From assembly GCF_003958625.1 (NCBI RefSeq), contig NZ_RSEL01000005.1:310001-374000 (forward strand): a stretch of DNA of 64,000 nt, given 5' to 3'. The stretch comes from Tsuneonella rigui (GTDB taxonomy: Bacteria > Pseudomonadota > Alphaproteobacteria > Sphingomonadales > Sphingomonadaceae). Under the pieces are notes generated by a model. That model saw nothing but the letters and a program-made list of their open reading frames with translations. It was not told where the DNA came from and did not search any database. Numbering within the stretch: position 1 is the first letter of the stretch; each line of letters opens with the position of its first letter. This document shows positions 41,295 to 52,125 of this stretch, piece after piece. Position numbers and translations under genes: made by a program.

Positions 41295-41846
41295 ATGTCC
41301 CAGACCCACCAGATGAGCGATCGCTCGACCCGCAATTTGCGGATCGCCGGTTGGTCGCTCGCCGCCGCCCTGCTCGCCTTGCCGGCCATCGCCATGCAGG
41401 CGGGGGTCGAGGGCGTGCTGTGGACCGCCAGCGACTTTATCTTTGCGGGCATCGTGTTCGCCATCGTCGGCGGGCTGTTCGAGCTCGCCGCGCGCGCCAG
41501 CCGTAATATCTCCTACCGCGCCGCGGTGGTGATCGCGGTTGCCAGCGGCTTCCTCCAACTGTGGATCACGCTCGCGGTCGGCATTATCGGCAGTGAGAAC
41601 AACCCCGCCAACTGGACTTACATCGCCGTCGTGCTCACCGCGCTGTGCATCGCCGCCGCGGCGGTCGGCAACACCCGGATGCTCTCACGCGGTATGGCCG
41701 TGATGGCCGGTCTGCAGGTGTTCTTCTTCGCCCTGCACATGATCGACGGCCACATGACGGCGATCATCGACCTGTTCTTCACGGCGCTGTGGGTCCTGTC
41801 CTCGCGCCTGTTCGCACTCGCCGCGCGGCAGAGCGAAGCAGCCTAG
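41295..41846 (+). CDS. Small polytopic membrane protein of unknown function
   Basis: A protein of 183 residues from the ATG at 41295, with GGAG upstream. It starts MSQTHQMSDRSTRN and then has about five helices (AAALLALPAIAMQAG, IFAGIVFAIVGGLFELAARA, AAVVIAVASGFLQLWITLAVG). No family recognised with confidence. It follows the winged-helix regulator by 92 nt and is a plausible target of it. Its end overlaps the convergent zincin-like lipoprotein gene by 4 nt. Confidence 0.72.
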   Translation: MSQTHQMSDRSTRNLRIAGWSLAAALLALPAIAMQAGVEGVLWTASDFIFAGIVFAIVGGLFELAARASRNISYRAAVVIAVASGFLQLWITLAVGIIGSENNPANWTYIAVVLTALCIAAAAVGNTRMLSRGMAVMAGLQVFFFALHMIDGHMTAIIDLFFTALWVLSSRLFALAARQSEAA

Positions 41847-42715
41847 CAGACCTCCGCGGTATTCTCCGGGATTGGCCCCGGAGGAACCCGCGCCGGCGAC
41901 ATCCAAAAGGGGTCGCCGGCGAGGTGGTGCGTATCGCCATATGCCTTGCCGAGCGCCGCGTAGAGCGCCGGATCGTAGTCGGCGAGATCCTCATGGTTGA
42001 GGATGCGCCGGCCGTTGAACGCGGCGAGCTTGTTCGAGTTGAACCAGAACTGGGTGCCCTCGGCCCAGTATTCGTCGACGCTGGTCGAGGCGTACTCATC
42101 CTTCCAGCGGCCAGACTTAAGCGCGCTCGCGTAGGCCGCATCGATCTCGCGCGAGAGGCGCGCATCAACCGCGCGGATTGCCGTGAGCACATCGTGGCTG
42201 AATTCATGCACCAGGATGGTCTCGCCATAATACCGGCTCGAGCGCAGTCCGAGCACGTCCTCCGCGGCGCCGCTGGTGAGCGGCCCCGCCATCCCCCGCG
42301 CCCGCGCGTTCCAGTACTCCCGATCGGTCATCGCACCGATCCGCTCGTCGTAGTGCTTGCGCTCGCAACGCGTGAGGCGCGGGTCCGAGCGGTCGGGCCG
42401 CGTCCAATGCGCCTGCTCAGGGAGGTCGGTGGTCGCCTCGCTCTCGGCCATGATGGCGACGCGGTAGCCATTGGTGGCCAGCCAGCGCGCGAGATCGGGC
42501 CGGTGGACAAGCATCTGGCGGATAAGACCGGCGGCCCGTTCCAAAGCGTTCGGCGGCACCTTCGCGGAACTCACCACCGGAATGCCCGATGCCTCGCGTC
42601 GCTGCGCGTAAAACGGGTCGAGCTCCGGCGTTATGCCGCTCGGCCGCACACTCGCGCAGCCAGCAATCGCGGACGCTAGCATGACAAGGAAAGCGGCCCG
42701 AAGTGGCGGCGCCAT
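41843..42715 (-). CDS. Putative zincin-like metallopeptidase lipoprotein
   Basis: A protein of 290 residues. MAPPLRAAFLVMLASAIAGC gives a lipobox with Cys20. It has a zinc-protease motif HEFSH (H170-E171-H174), and Glu219 in EYWAEGTQFWF follows at a distance suited to a third ligand. The AEG-x-Q-x-F/W form resembles anthrax lethal-factor-type and Pro-Pro endopeptidase zincins. I know no named family for it. It starts 12 nt after the sdhA stop, so it may be transcribed with sdhCDA. Confidence 0.66.
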   Translation of the reverse strand: MAPPLRAAFLVMLASAIAGCASVRPSGITPELDPFYAQRREASGIPVVSSAKVPPNALERAAGLIRQMLVHRPDLARWLATNGYRVAIMAESEATTDLPEQAHWTRPDRSDPRLTRCERKHYDERIGAMTDREYWNARARGMAGPLTSGAAEDVLGLRSSRYYGETILVHEFSHDVLTAIRAVDARLSREIDAAYASALKSGRWKDEYASTSVDEYWAEGTQFWFNSNKLAAFNGRRILNHEDLADYDPALYAALGKAYGDTHHLAGDPFWMSPARVPPGPIPENTAEVC

Positions 42716-42726
42716 TGCGCTGCCCG

Positions 42727-44535
42727 TCAGTACACGCGCTTCTTCGGTTTGATGTACTCGACGTCGTCGGTGAGCGTGTATTCGTGGACCGGGCGGTAAT
42801 CGAGGCGCACCGCGCCGCCTTGGCCGCCCCAGCCGTCGAACCAGGTGACGGTGTGCTTCATCCAGTTGGCGTCATCGCGCTCGGGGAAGTCCTCGTTGGC
42901 GTGCGCGCCGCGGCTTTCCTGGCGGTTGTGCGCCCCGGCGATGGTCACGCTCGCCTGCGCGATCAGGTTGTCGAGCTCGAGCGTTTCGACGAGGTCACTG
43001 TTCCAGATCAGCGAACGGTCGGCGACCGAGATGTCCTGCATCGAGCGGTAGATCTGGCCGATCTGGTCGACGCCTTCCTTCATCAGCTCTTCGGTGCGGA
43101 AGACCGCGGCGTGCTTGCTCATCGACTGCTGCATCGCCTTGCGGATCGCGGCGGTCGGCTGGCTGCCCTTGGCGTTGCGGAAGTGGTCGAGGCGGGTGAG
43201 CGCCAGCTCAGCACTGTCCTTGGGCAGCTCGTCGTGCGCGGTGCCAGGAGTGATCAGCTGCTTGAGCCGGTGCCCGGTCGCGCGTCCGAACACCACGAGA
43301 TCGATCAGCGAGTTGGAGCCCAAGCGGTTCGCGCCGTGGACCGAGACGCACGCGGCCTCGCCGACCGCGAACAGTCCAGGGACCACGGTCTCAGGGTTGC
43401 CATCGGCACCGATGGTGACGACCTCGCCGTGATAGTTCGTCGGGATGCCGCCCATGTTATAGTGCACCGTCGGCACCACGGGCAGCGGCTGGCGGGTCAG
43501 GTCGACCCCGGCGAAGATCTTGCCGCTCTCGGTAATGCCCGGGAGCCGCTCGGCAAGGATCTTGGGATCGATGTGGTCGAGGTGAAGGTAGATGTGGTCC
43601 TTGTTCGGGCCCACGCCGCGCCCTTCGCGGATCTCCAACGCCATCGAGCGGCTGACCACGTCGCGTGAAGCGAGGTCCTTCGCGCTTGGCGCATAGCGCT
43701 CCATGAAGCGCTCACCCTCAGAGTTGGTGAGGTACCCGCCCTCGCCCCGCGCGCCCTCGGTGATCAGCACGCCGGCGCCGTAGATGCCGGTCGGGTGAAA
43801 CTGGACGAACTCCATGTCCTGCAGCGGCAGCCCGGCGCGCAGGACCATGCCGCCGCCGTCACCAGTGCAGGTATGCGCGCTGGTGGCGGTGAAGTAGCAC
43901 CGGCCGTAACCGCCGGTCGCGAGCACGACCGATTTCGCGCGAAAGCGATGGATCGAGCCATCGTCCATGCACAGCGCGACCACGCCGACGCAGGCGCCAT
44001 CCTTCATGATCAGGTCGATCGCGAAGTATTCGATAAAAAAGTCCGCGTCGTACTTCAGGCTCTGCTGGTAGAGCGCATGGAGCATGGCGTGGCCGGTGCG
44101 GTCCGCGGCGGCGGCGGTGCGCTGGACCGGTGGGCCTTCGCCCATGTTCTGCATGTGGCCGCCAAACGGGCGCTGGTAGATCGTCCCGTTGTCGTTGCGG
44201 CTGAACGGTACGCCCGCGTGCTCGAGCTCGTACACCGCGGCGGGCGCCTCGCGCACCATGTACTCGATCGCGTCCTGGTCGCCGAGCCAGTCCGATCCCT
44301 TGACGGTATCGTACATGTGCCACTGCCAGTGGTCGGGCGAATTGTTGCCCAGGCTCGCGGCGATGCCGCCCTGCGCCGCGACTGTGTGGCTGCGGGTCGG
44401 GAACACCTTGGTGATGTTCGCCGTGCGCAGGCCCGCCTCGGCCGCGCCCATCGTCGCGCGGAGGCCCGAGCCGCCGGCACCGACGACGACAACGTCATAG
44501 GTGTGGTCGATAATCTTGTAAGCTTCGGTCGCCAT
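42727..44535 (-). CDS. sdhA: Succinate dehydrogenase flavoprotein subunit
   Basis: Carries FAD and oxidises succinate to fumarate. The ATG at 44535 gives 602 residues. FAD site [13 protein letters not shown], substrate loop [17 protein letters not shown], and [18 protein letters not shown] are intact. A longer frame up to 44751 lies inside sdhD and is not used. The start overlaps the sdhD stop by 1 nt. No sdhB follows; the next gene is the zincin-like lipoprotein. Confidence 0.97.
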   Translation of the reverse strand: MATEAYKIIDHTYDVVVVGAGGSGLRATMGAAEAGLRTANITKVFPTRSHTVAAQGGIAASLGNNSPDHWQWHMYDTVKGSDWLGDQDAIEYMVREAPAAVYELEHAGVPFSRNDNGTIYQRPFGGHMQNMGEGPPVQRTAAAADRTGHAMLHALYQQSLKYDADFFIEYFAIDLIMKDGACVGVVALCMDDGSIHRFRAKSVVLATGGYGRCYFTATSAHTCTGDGGGMVLRAGLPLQDMEFVQFHPTGIYGAGVLITEGARGEGGYLTNSEGERFMERYAPSAKDLASRDVVSRSMALEIREGRGVGPNKDHIYLHLDHIDPKILAERLPGITESGKIFAGVDLTRQPLPVVPTVHYNMGGIPTNYHGEVVTIGADGNPETVVPGLFAVGEAACVSVHGANRLGSNSLIDLVVFGRATGHRLKQLITPGTAHDELPKDSAELALTRLDHFRNAKGSQPTAAIRKAMQQSMSKHAAVFRTEELMKEGVDQIGQIYRSMQDISVADRSLIWNSDLVETLELDNLIAQASVTIAGAHNRQESRGAHANEDFPERDDANWMKHTVTWFDGWGGQGGAVRLDYRPVHEYTLTDDVEYIKPKKRVY

Positions 44536-44921
44536 CAGGCGGCTCCTGCAAGGGCGAGGCGGAGGACGCTCAGCACGCCGAGTCCGGCGCCGGCGATCGC
44601 CAGGATGTTGAGCACGATGGTGAGCGCGAGATGATTGCCCGCGTCGTGGACATAGTCGTCGACCAGGATCTGCAGGCCGTGCCGCGCGTGCCAGAACACG
44701 TTGGGCAGCCACAACGCCAGCACCAGCGCGGGCACCGGGCTCGCCACCCAATCCTTCATCGCGGCGAAATCGTGCGTCGGCTGCAGCGCGAAACTGAACG
44801 CGAGGAACAGCCCGCCGAGAATGTTGCCCACCGCGGTGAAGCGCTGAAGCATCCAGTGATGCGCGCCGTGGCGCGCGGAGCCCAGTCCGCGGACCCGGCC
44901 GAGTTCGGTACCGTCACCCAT
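44535..44921 (-). CDS. sdhD: Succinate dehydrogenase membrane anchor subunit
   Basis: A protein of 128 residues with three membrane helices. [16 protein letters not shown] contains the heme-ligand His and the Asp-Tyr of the quinone site as in SdhD. It lies between sdhC (13-nt gap) and sdhA (1-nt overlap), the standard order. The N-terminal 20 residues are soluble. Confidence 0.9.
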   Translation of the reverse strand: MGDGTELGRVRGLGSARHGAHHWMLQRFTAVGNILGGLFLAFSFALQPTHDFAAMKDWVASPVPALVLALWLPNVFWHARHGLQILVDDYVHDAGNHLALTIVLNILAIAGAGLGVLSVLRLALAGAA

Positions 44922-44934
44922 CGTCTTCGTCCCC

Positions 44935-45315
44935 TCAGCGCGTCAGGATCACGGCCCAGAAGGCCACGGTGAGAACGATCCCGATCACGGGCGCGAGCAC
45001 CGACCAGGTCTTGTTGGTGCCGAGCTCGTACCCCGCCCCGGCATCGAGCACGAAGTGGCGGATGCCGCTCGCGAGATGGCTGAAATAGGCCCACGACAGG
45101 CCGATCAACACGACCCGGCCGATCAGCGAGCCGGCCACAGTCTGGAACGTCGCGTAGGTCTCCGGACCACCCGCAAGCGCTGCCAGCCACCACACCAGGA
45201 TCGGCAGGCCGACCAGCGCCATCCCGTCGCCAGTGATGCGATGGAGGATCGAGACCGCCATATGCGGCCCCCAACTCCAGATCTGCAGGTGCGGCGAGAG
45301 CGGGCGATTGGCCAT
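44935..45315 (-). CDS. sdhC: Succinate dehydrogenase cytochrome b556 subunit
   Basis: A protein of 126 residues from the ATG at 45315. RPLSPHLQIWSWGPHMAVSILHRITG is the SdhC quinone-site signature, and HLASGIRHFVLDAG carries the heme His. Three helices. It starts the sdhCDA group and is divergent from the SDR gene at 45411, with a 95-nt gap that must hold the operon promoter. Confidence 0.92.
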   Translation of the reverse strand: MANRPLSPHLQIWSWGPHMAVSILHRITGDGMALVGLPILVWWLAALAGGPETYATFQTVAGSLIGRVVLIGLSWAYFSHLASGIRHFVLDAGAGYELGTNKTWSVLAPVIGIVLTVAFWAVILTR

Positions 45316-45410
45316 GAACGGGTCCCGGTTGAATTGCGCCTTCCCCTTAACGCCTTGGCCCCGAGGCGCAAGCGCTCGACACGCAACGCCTGATGCAGGA
45401 AAGGGGACGG

Positions 45411-46118
45411 ATGACGACCATACTCCTGACCGGCGCATCGCGCGGAATCGGCGCTGCCGCCAAGGCCGCGCTCGAAACGCGCGGGTGCCGGGTAATCGGC
45501 CAAGCGACCCGCGCTGCCGGCGATCTCCTTGCGGCTGACTTCACCGATCCGCAGTCGCCGCAACTGCTGTGGGAAGGTGCGCTGGAGGAAGCGGGCGGCA
45601 CGATTGATGTGCTGGTGAACAACGCGGGCCTGTTTGCCGCCAATCCGCTCGAAAGCTCGGACATCGCCTGGCTCGATGGCTGGGAGGACACGCTGCGCAT
45701 CAACCTCACCGCCGCGGCGCAGCTCAGCCGGTTCGCGGCGCGGCACTGGCAAGAGCGCGGCACCGGCGGCCGGATCGTGCACGTCGCCAGCCGCGCCGGT
45801 CATCGCGGCGATTCGCCGGCCCATTGGCATTACGCCGCGGCCAAAGGCGGGATGTTGGCGCTGCACAAGACGATCGCACGGCAATACGCGGCCGAGGGCA
45901 TCTTGAGCTACGCGATCGCGCCGGGCTTTACCGATACCGACATGGCGGGCGACTACCTTGCCAGCCGGGGCGGTGCCGGTTTGCTGGCGGACATCCCGCT
46001 CGGCCGCGTGGCCACGCCCGACGAGATCGCGACGATGATCGTATTCTGCGCGCTCGACGCGCCGCCCAGCATGACGGGCGCAACGCTCGACGCCAACGGA
46101 GCCAGCTATGTCCGCTAG
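45411..46118 (+). CDS. SDR family oxidoreductase
   Basis: A protein of 235 residues. The ATG at 45411 follows AGGAAAGGGG. TGASRGIG (cofactor), NNAGLFAANP, and YAAAKGG (Tyr/Lys) are the SDR motifs. GATLDANGASYVR ends the protein. Resembles 3-oxoacyl-ACP-reductase-like SDRs, but no substrate can be given. It overlaps the next gene by 11 nt. Confidence 0.9.
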   Translation: MTTILLTGASRGIGAAAKAALETRGCRVIGQATRAAGDLLAADFTDPQSPQLLWEGALEEAGGTIDVLVNNAGLFAANPLESSDIAWLDGWEDTLRINLTAAAQLSRFAARHWQERGTGGRIVHVASRAGHRGDSPAHWHYAAAKGGMLALHKTIARQYAAEGILSYAIAPGFTDTDMAGDYLASRGGAGLLADIPLGRVATPDEIATMIVFCALDAPPSMTGATLDANGASYVR

Positions 46119-47013
46119 AATTGCCGCGCTCGCCCTGCTGGGCCTGCTGTCCGCCTGTGCCACGCCCAAGCCCGTTGCCTTGGCCGATCCCGCCCCCGCC
46201 CAGCGCGCCTGGGCCGCCGCGTGCGAGGACAACGACGAGTGGGACAAGCCCGGCGCGCCGCTCCGCATCCACGGCAATACCTATTACGTGGGCACCTGCG
46301 GCATCTCCTCGATTCTGGTCGTGAGCCCCGACGGGCATGCGCTGATCGATAGCGGAACCGACAAGGGCGCCGACATCGTCCTCGCCAACATCAAGGCGCT
46401 CGGGTTCGACCCGCGCGACGTGAAGATGCTGCTGATGACGCACGAGCACTTCGACCACGTCGGCGGGATGGCGAAGCTGCAGGCCGCGACCGGCGCGCCG
46501 ATCCTGACCACCGCCGAGGCGGCGATAGTCCTTCGCACCGGATTGCCCGGGCACGACGATCCGCAGTCGAACTCCGGCCACCCGTCATTTCCGCCGGTGC
46601 TCGGCAAGATCATCGAGCTGGATGGCGTGCACGACCAGTTGATCGGCGACACCACCTTCCACCCCATGCGCACTCCCGGGCACACCCCCGGTGCGATGAG
46701 CTGGAGCTGGCGCGATTGCGGCGAGCCGACCTGCGTGAACTTCGTCTATGCCGACAGCCTCAATCCGATCAGCTCGGACGGCTATCGCTTCGCCGATCAC
46801 CCCGACCTTGTCGCGGGGATGCGCGCCGGGATCGCCAAGGTCGCCGCCGCGCCATGCGATATCGTGCTCGCGCCTCATCCCGTCGCTGCGGCGATGCGCG
46901 CGCGGCTGCTCGGCGACAAGCCGCTGATCGACCAGAGTGGCTGCCGCGCCTACGCTGCGGTGGCGGCCGGACGTCTCGACAAGCGGCTGGCGGACGAAGC
47001 CGCCGGTGGCTGA
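46108..47013 (+). CDS. Subclass B3-like metallo-beta-lactamase
   Basis: A protein of 301 residues with a lipobox-type leader (LLSAC, Cys17). The B3 zinc set is complete: HEHFDH at 112-117, His192 in TPGHTPG, and His257 in LAPHPV. TYYVGTCGISSILV and VYADSLNPISSDGYRF match B3 enzymes. It should hydrolyse penems or carbapenems, though many chromosomal relatives have low activity or other substrates. The ATG lies 11 nt inside the SDR gene and the end overlaps prmA by 8 nt. Confidence 0.88.
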   Translation: MSARIAALALLGLLSACATPKPVALADPAPAQRAWAAACEDNDEWDKPGAPLRIHGNTYYVGTCGISSILVVSPDGHALIDSGTDKGADIVLANIKALGFDPRDVKMLLMTHEHFDHVGGMAKLQAATGAPILTTAEAAIVLRTGLPGHDDPQSNSGHPSFPPVLGKIIELDGVHDQLIGDTTFHPMRTPGHTPGAMSWSWRDCGEPTCVNFVYADSLNPISSDGYRFADHPDLVAGMRAGIAKVAAAPCDIVLAPHPVAAAMRARLLGDKPLIDQSGCRAYAAVAAGRLDKRLADEAAGG

Positions 47014-47938
47014 TTGCTGGACCATCCGGACCGAGGTTCCGCGCAGCGTCGCGCAAGCTGCGCTCCTGGCGCACGAGGAGGCAGTGGACTGGCCCTACGA
47101 CTGGGTCCTGACCGGCATGGAGATCGCCGACGACCGGCCCGAAGACTGGTTCGTCGAGGTCTATCTTCCGAAGAAGCCAACGGCGGCTGATCGCAAGCGA
47201 GTTGCCGCGCTGTTCGCCGGGTCTTCACCCAATTTCACGGTGACCAAGCTCCCCGATGAAGACTGGGTGACGGTCAGCCAGAGCGGGCTCGAACCCATCG
47301 TCGCCGGGCCGTTCTATGTCCGCACGCCGGACTTCCCGCCAGTGCTGGGGACGATCGATTTCGTCATTCCCGCGAGCCAGGCGTTCGGCACCGGACACCA
47401 CGCGACCACCGCGGGCTGCCTCGCGATGCTGGCGGCGATGAAGCGCCGCGGCATCGCGGTGCGCAATCTCGTCGACATCGGCACCGGCACCGGTTTGCTC
47501 GCGTTCGCCGCGCTCGCGCTGTGGCCACGCGCCCTCGCGACCGCCAGCGACATCGATCCCGTCTGCACCGGAGTCGTCGAAGCCAACGCAGCGACCAACA
47601 ACGTCACATTGGGCGCACAGCGCGGCGAACTGACGATGGTTGTCGCCGACGGAATGGCCGATCCGCTGTTGCGTGCGCGTGGGCCCTACGACCTGCTCAT
47701 CGCCAACATCCTCGCGGGACCGCTGGAGGAACTGGCGGCAGACTTCAGCAGCGCGGTCGTGCCCGGCGGCAGCGTGCTCCTCGCCGGCTTGCTCGAAACG
47801 CAGGAGCGCGCGGTTCGCGCCGCTTATGTGCGCGCCGGCTTCCGACTCGCCGCGCGCATGGTCAACGGCGACTGGTCGATCCTGTGGCTGCGCAAGCGAA
47901 CGCGTCAGCCGCTCCACCGCGCCAGCGCATCGCGATAA
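47006..47938 (+). CDS. prmA: Ribosomal protein L11 methyltransferase
   Basis: Trimethylates lysines of ribosomal protein L11. It has 310 residues from a GTG at 47006 that overlaps the beta-lactamase stop by 8 nt. PASQAFGTGHHATTAGCLAML is the PrmA hallmark, LVDIGTGTGLLAFAA is the SAM site, and YDLLIANILAGPLEELA gives the NxLxxxL motif. The C-terminus overlaps the convergent frameshifted gene by 34 nt. Confidence 0.93.
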   Translation: MADCWTIRTEVPRSVAQAALLAHEEAVDWPYDWVLTGMEIADDRPEDWFVEVYLPKKPTAADRKRVAALFAGSSPNFTVTKLPDEDWVTVSQSGLEPIVAGPFYVRTPDFPPVLGTIDFVIPASQAFGTGHHATTAGCLAMLAAMKRRGIAVRNLVDIGTGTGLLAFAALALWPRALATASDIDPVCTGVVEANAATNNVTLGAQRGELTMVVADGMADPLLRARGPYDLLIANILAGPLEELAADFSSAVVPGGSVLLAGLLETQERAVRAAYVRAGFRLAARMVNGDWSILWLRKRTRQPLHRASASR

Positions 47939-48424
47939 GCCTCGCGCGCCTCACGCTCGCGCCGCTCCAGCTTGCTCGCCTCCTTATCCTGGCGGGTTTG
48001 CAGCGCCTTGATCTTGCGGTCGATCGCATCGCGCTCGGCTTCGAGCTTCTTCAGGGCGGCGGTGTGGCGTTTGGTTGCTTCCTCGAGTGCAGCCTCGGCC
48101 TTGTCGAGCCGGTCGCGCGAAGGCGGTTTCGACCGCTTGCGCGGTTTTGGCTCGGGTTCATCCGCTGTCGCCTTCGCCTTCTTCTTGCGCGGGCCGAGCG
48201 CCTTCAGATTATCCGCCAGCCCCGCGCGATTTCATGATCACTTCGCCCGGCCGCTTGAGCGGCTCGGCCATCAGCGTCTCGTCGGTGACCTCCTCGGCCG
48301 CTCCGCGTGCGAACAGGTTCGCATCGGTCCCCCACGCCGCCAACGCCGCCTTGCGGCTCGGCGCGGCGACATAGGCATCGTGAAACCCCGCCGCCGTGCG
48401 AAACACCTTGAGCTTGCGCGCCAT
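47905..48424 (-). pseudogene. Frameshifted gene: conserved N-terminal domain plus coiled-coil tail
   Basis: The first frame (48424 to 48209) encodes 71 residues opening MARKLKVFRTAAGFHDAYVA and containing AALAAWGTDANLFARGAAEE; it stops at TAA 48211-48209. The next frame, with no usable start, continues to TGA at 47905: LADNLKALGPRKKKAKA, then a long Lys/Glu/Arg/Ala coiled coil (DRLDKAEAALEEATKRHTAA and onwards) ending ARWSG. Removing one G from the GGGG run (plus-strand C run 48220-48223) joins the two into one protein of about 172 residues. I recall intact sphingomonad homologues of this shape, sometimes labelled TolA-like. Sequencing error, a true mutation, or +1 frameshifting are all open. 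36 nt downstream of ligA. Confidence 0.7.
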
Positions 48425-48459
48425 GGAGCCAGAACCGCAGAGCCGATCGCCCGGTTCCG

Positions 48460-51222
<2,763 letters not shown>

Positions 51223-51226
<4 letters not shown>

Positions 51227-52125
51227 TGTTGCCGCAGGATCGCCAGCAATTGCGGCTCGACCGCCTGATAGGCCTCGGCGCCCGGCGTGATCACGTCGAA
51301 GTGCGACGCGTCGGGCTTGAGCGTGACGCCGACCTGCACCCCGGCCGCCCGCAAGGCCGCCAGCGCGTCGGCGTCCGGGGATGGCAGCCTCGCCTGAACA
51401 AATTCGAGGCGGCGCAACTGCGCGGGATGCCCAAGCGGCGAGATTGCCGCGTAGCGGTCAGGCACCTCGGCAACGGTCCCGCCCATGAACGGCGCGACCG
51501 AGGAGAACTCGCACAAGGCATCGAACGGCGCCTGATCGCGCGCGAGGTCGGCGGGGCCATCGAACACGATCGCGTTGGCGCGAAACGCCCCCACCCGCGC
51601 GGCGACCGGGCCGTCCGGTCCCTGGCTCGCCGCCAGCCACTGCGCGGGCAAGGCGCCCGCCGAGTGGCCGACGAAGGTCAGCCGCGTCATGTCGATTCGC
51701 CGATCATCGACCAGATCGCGCAGGAGGTCCTCGACCGCAGCCCAATCGGCGAAACTACCGGGCCAACCGCCGCCGTCACCCACCTCGCGGTAATCGACGT
51801 TGAGCGTCGCTATATCCAGGTGCTGCCACCGCGTGGCGAGCGGCGCCATGTAGTTGCGATCGGCGATGCCGGTCTTCCAGCAACCACCGTGGAAGATCAC
51901 CGCGAGCGGAAACGGGCCCTTCCCCGCCGGCACTCGCAAATCGGCAAACCCGCGGGGATGATTGGCATAGCGCAGCGTGCGATCGGGTTTCGACGGGGCC
52001 AGATGCGCATCGGTTCCATACATTCCGAGCGGAGCCGCGGCAGCAGGTGGGTCTGCCGGGTTCACGGCGCACCCCGCCAGCATTGCGGCCATTGCAGCCA
52101 ACGCGAGCCGGGAAAGCGCACTCAC
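51223..52125 (-). CDS. Alpha/beta hydrolase lipoprotein
   Basis: A protein of 300 residues with leader MSALSRLALAAMAAMLAGC and a lipobox Cys19. VIFHGGCWKTG is the oxyanion region, GHSAG holds the nucleophile Ser, and DASHFDVI near the end carries the His. It resembles prolyl-oligopeptidase-type esterases or arylformamidase-like enzymes. It overlaps recN and the GNAT gene by 4 nt each, so recN-hydrolase-GNAT form one transcript. Confidence 0.87.
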
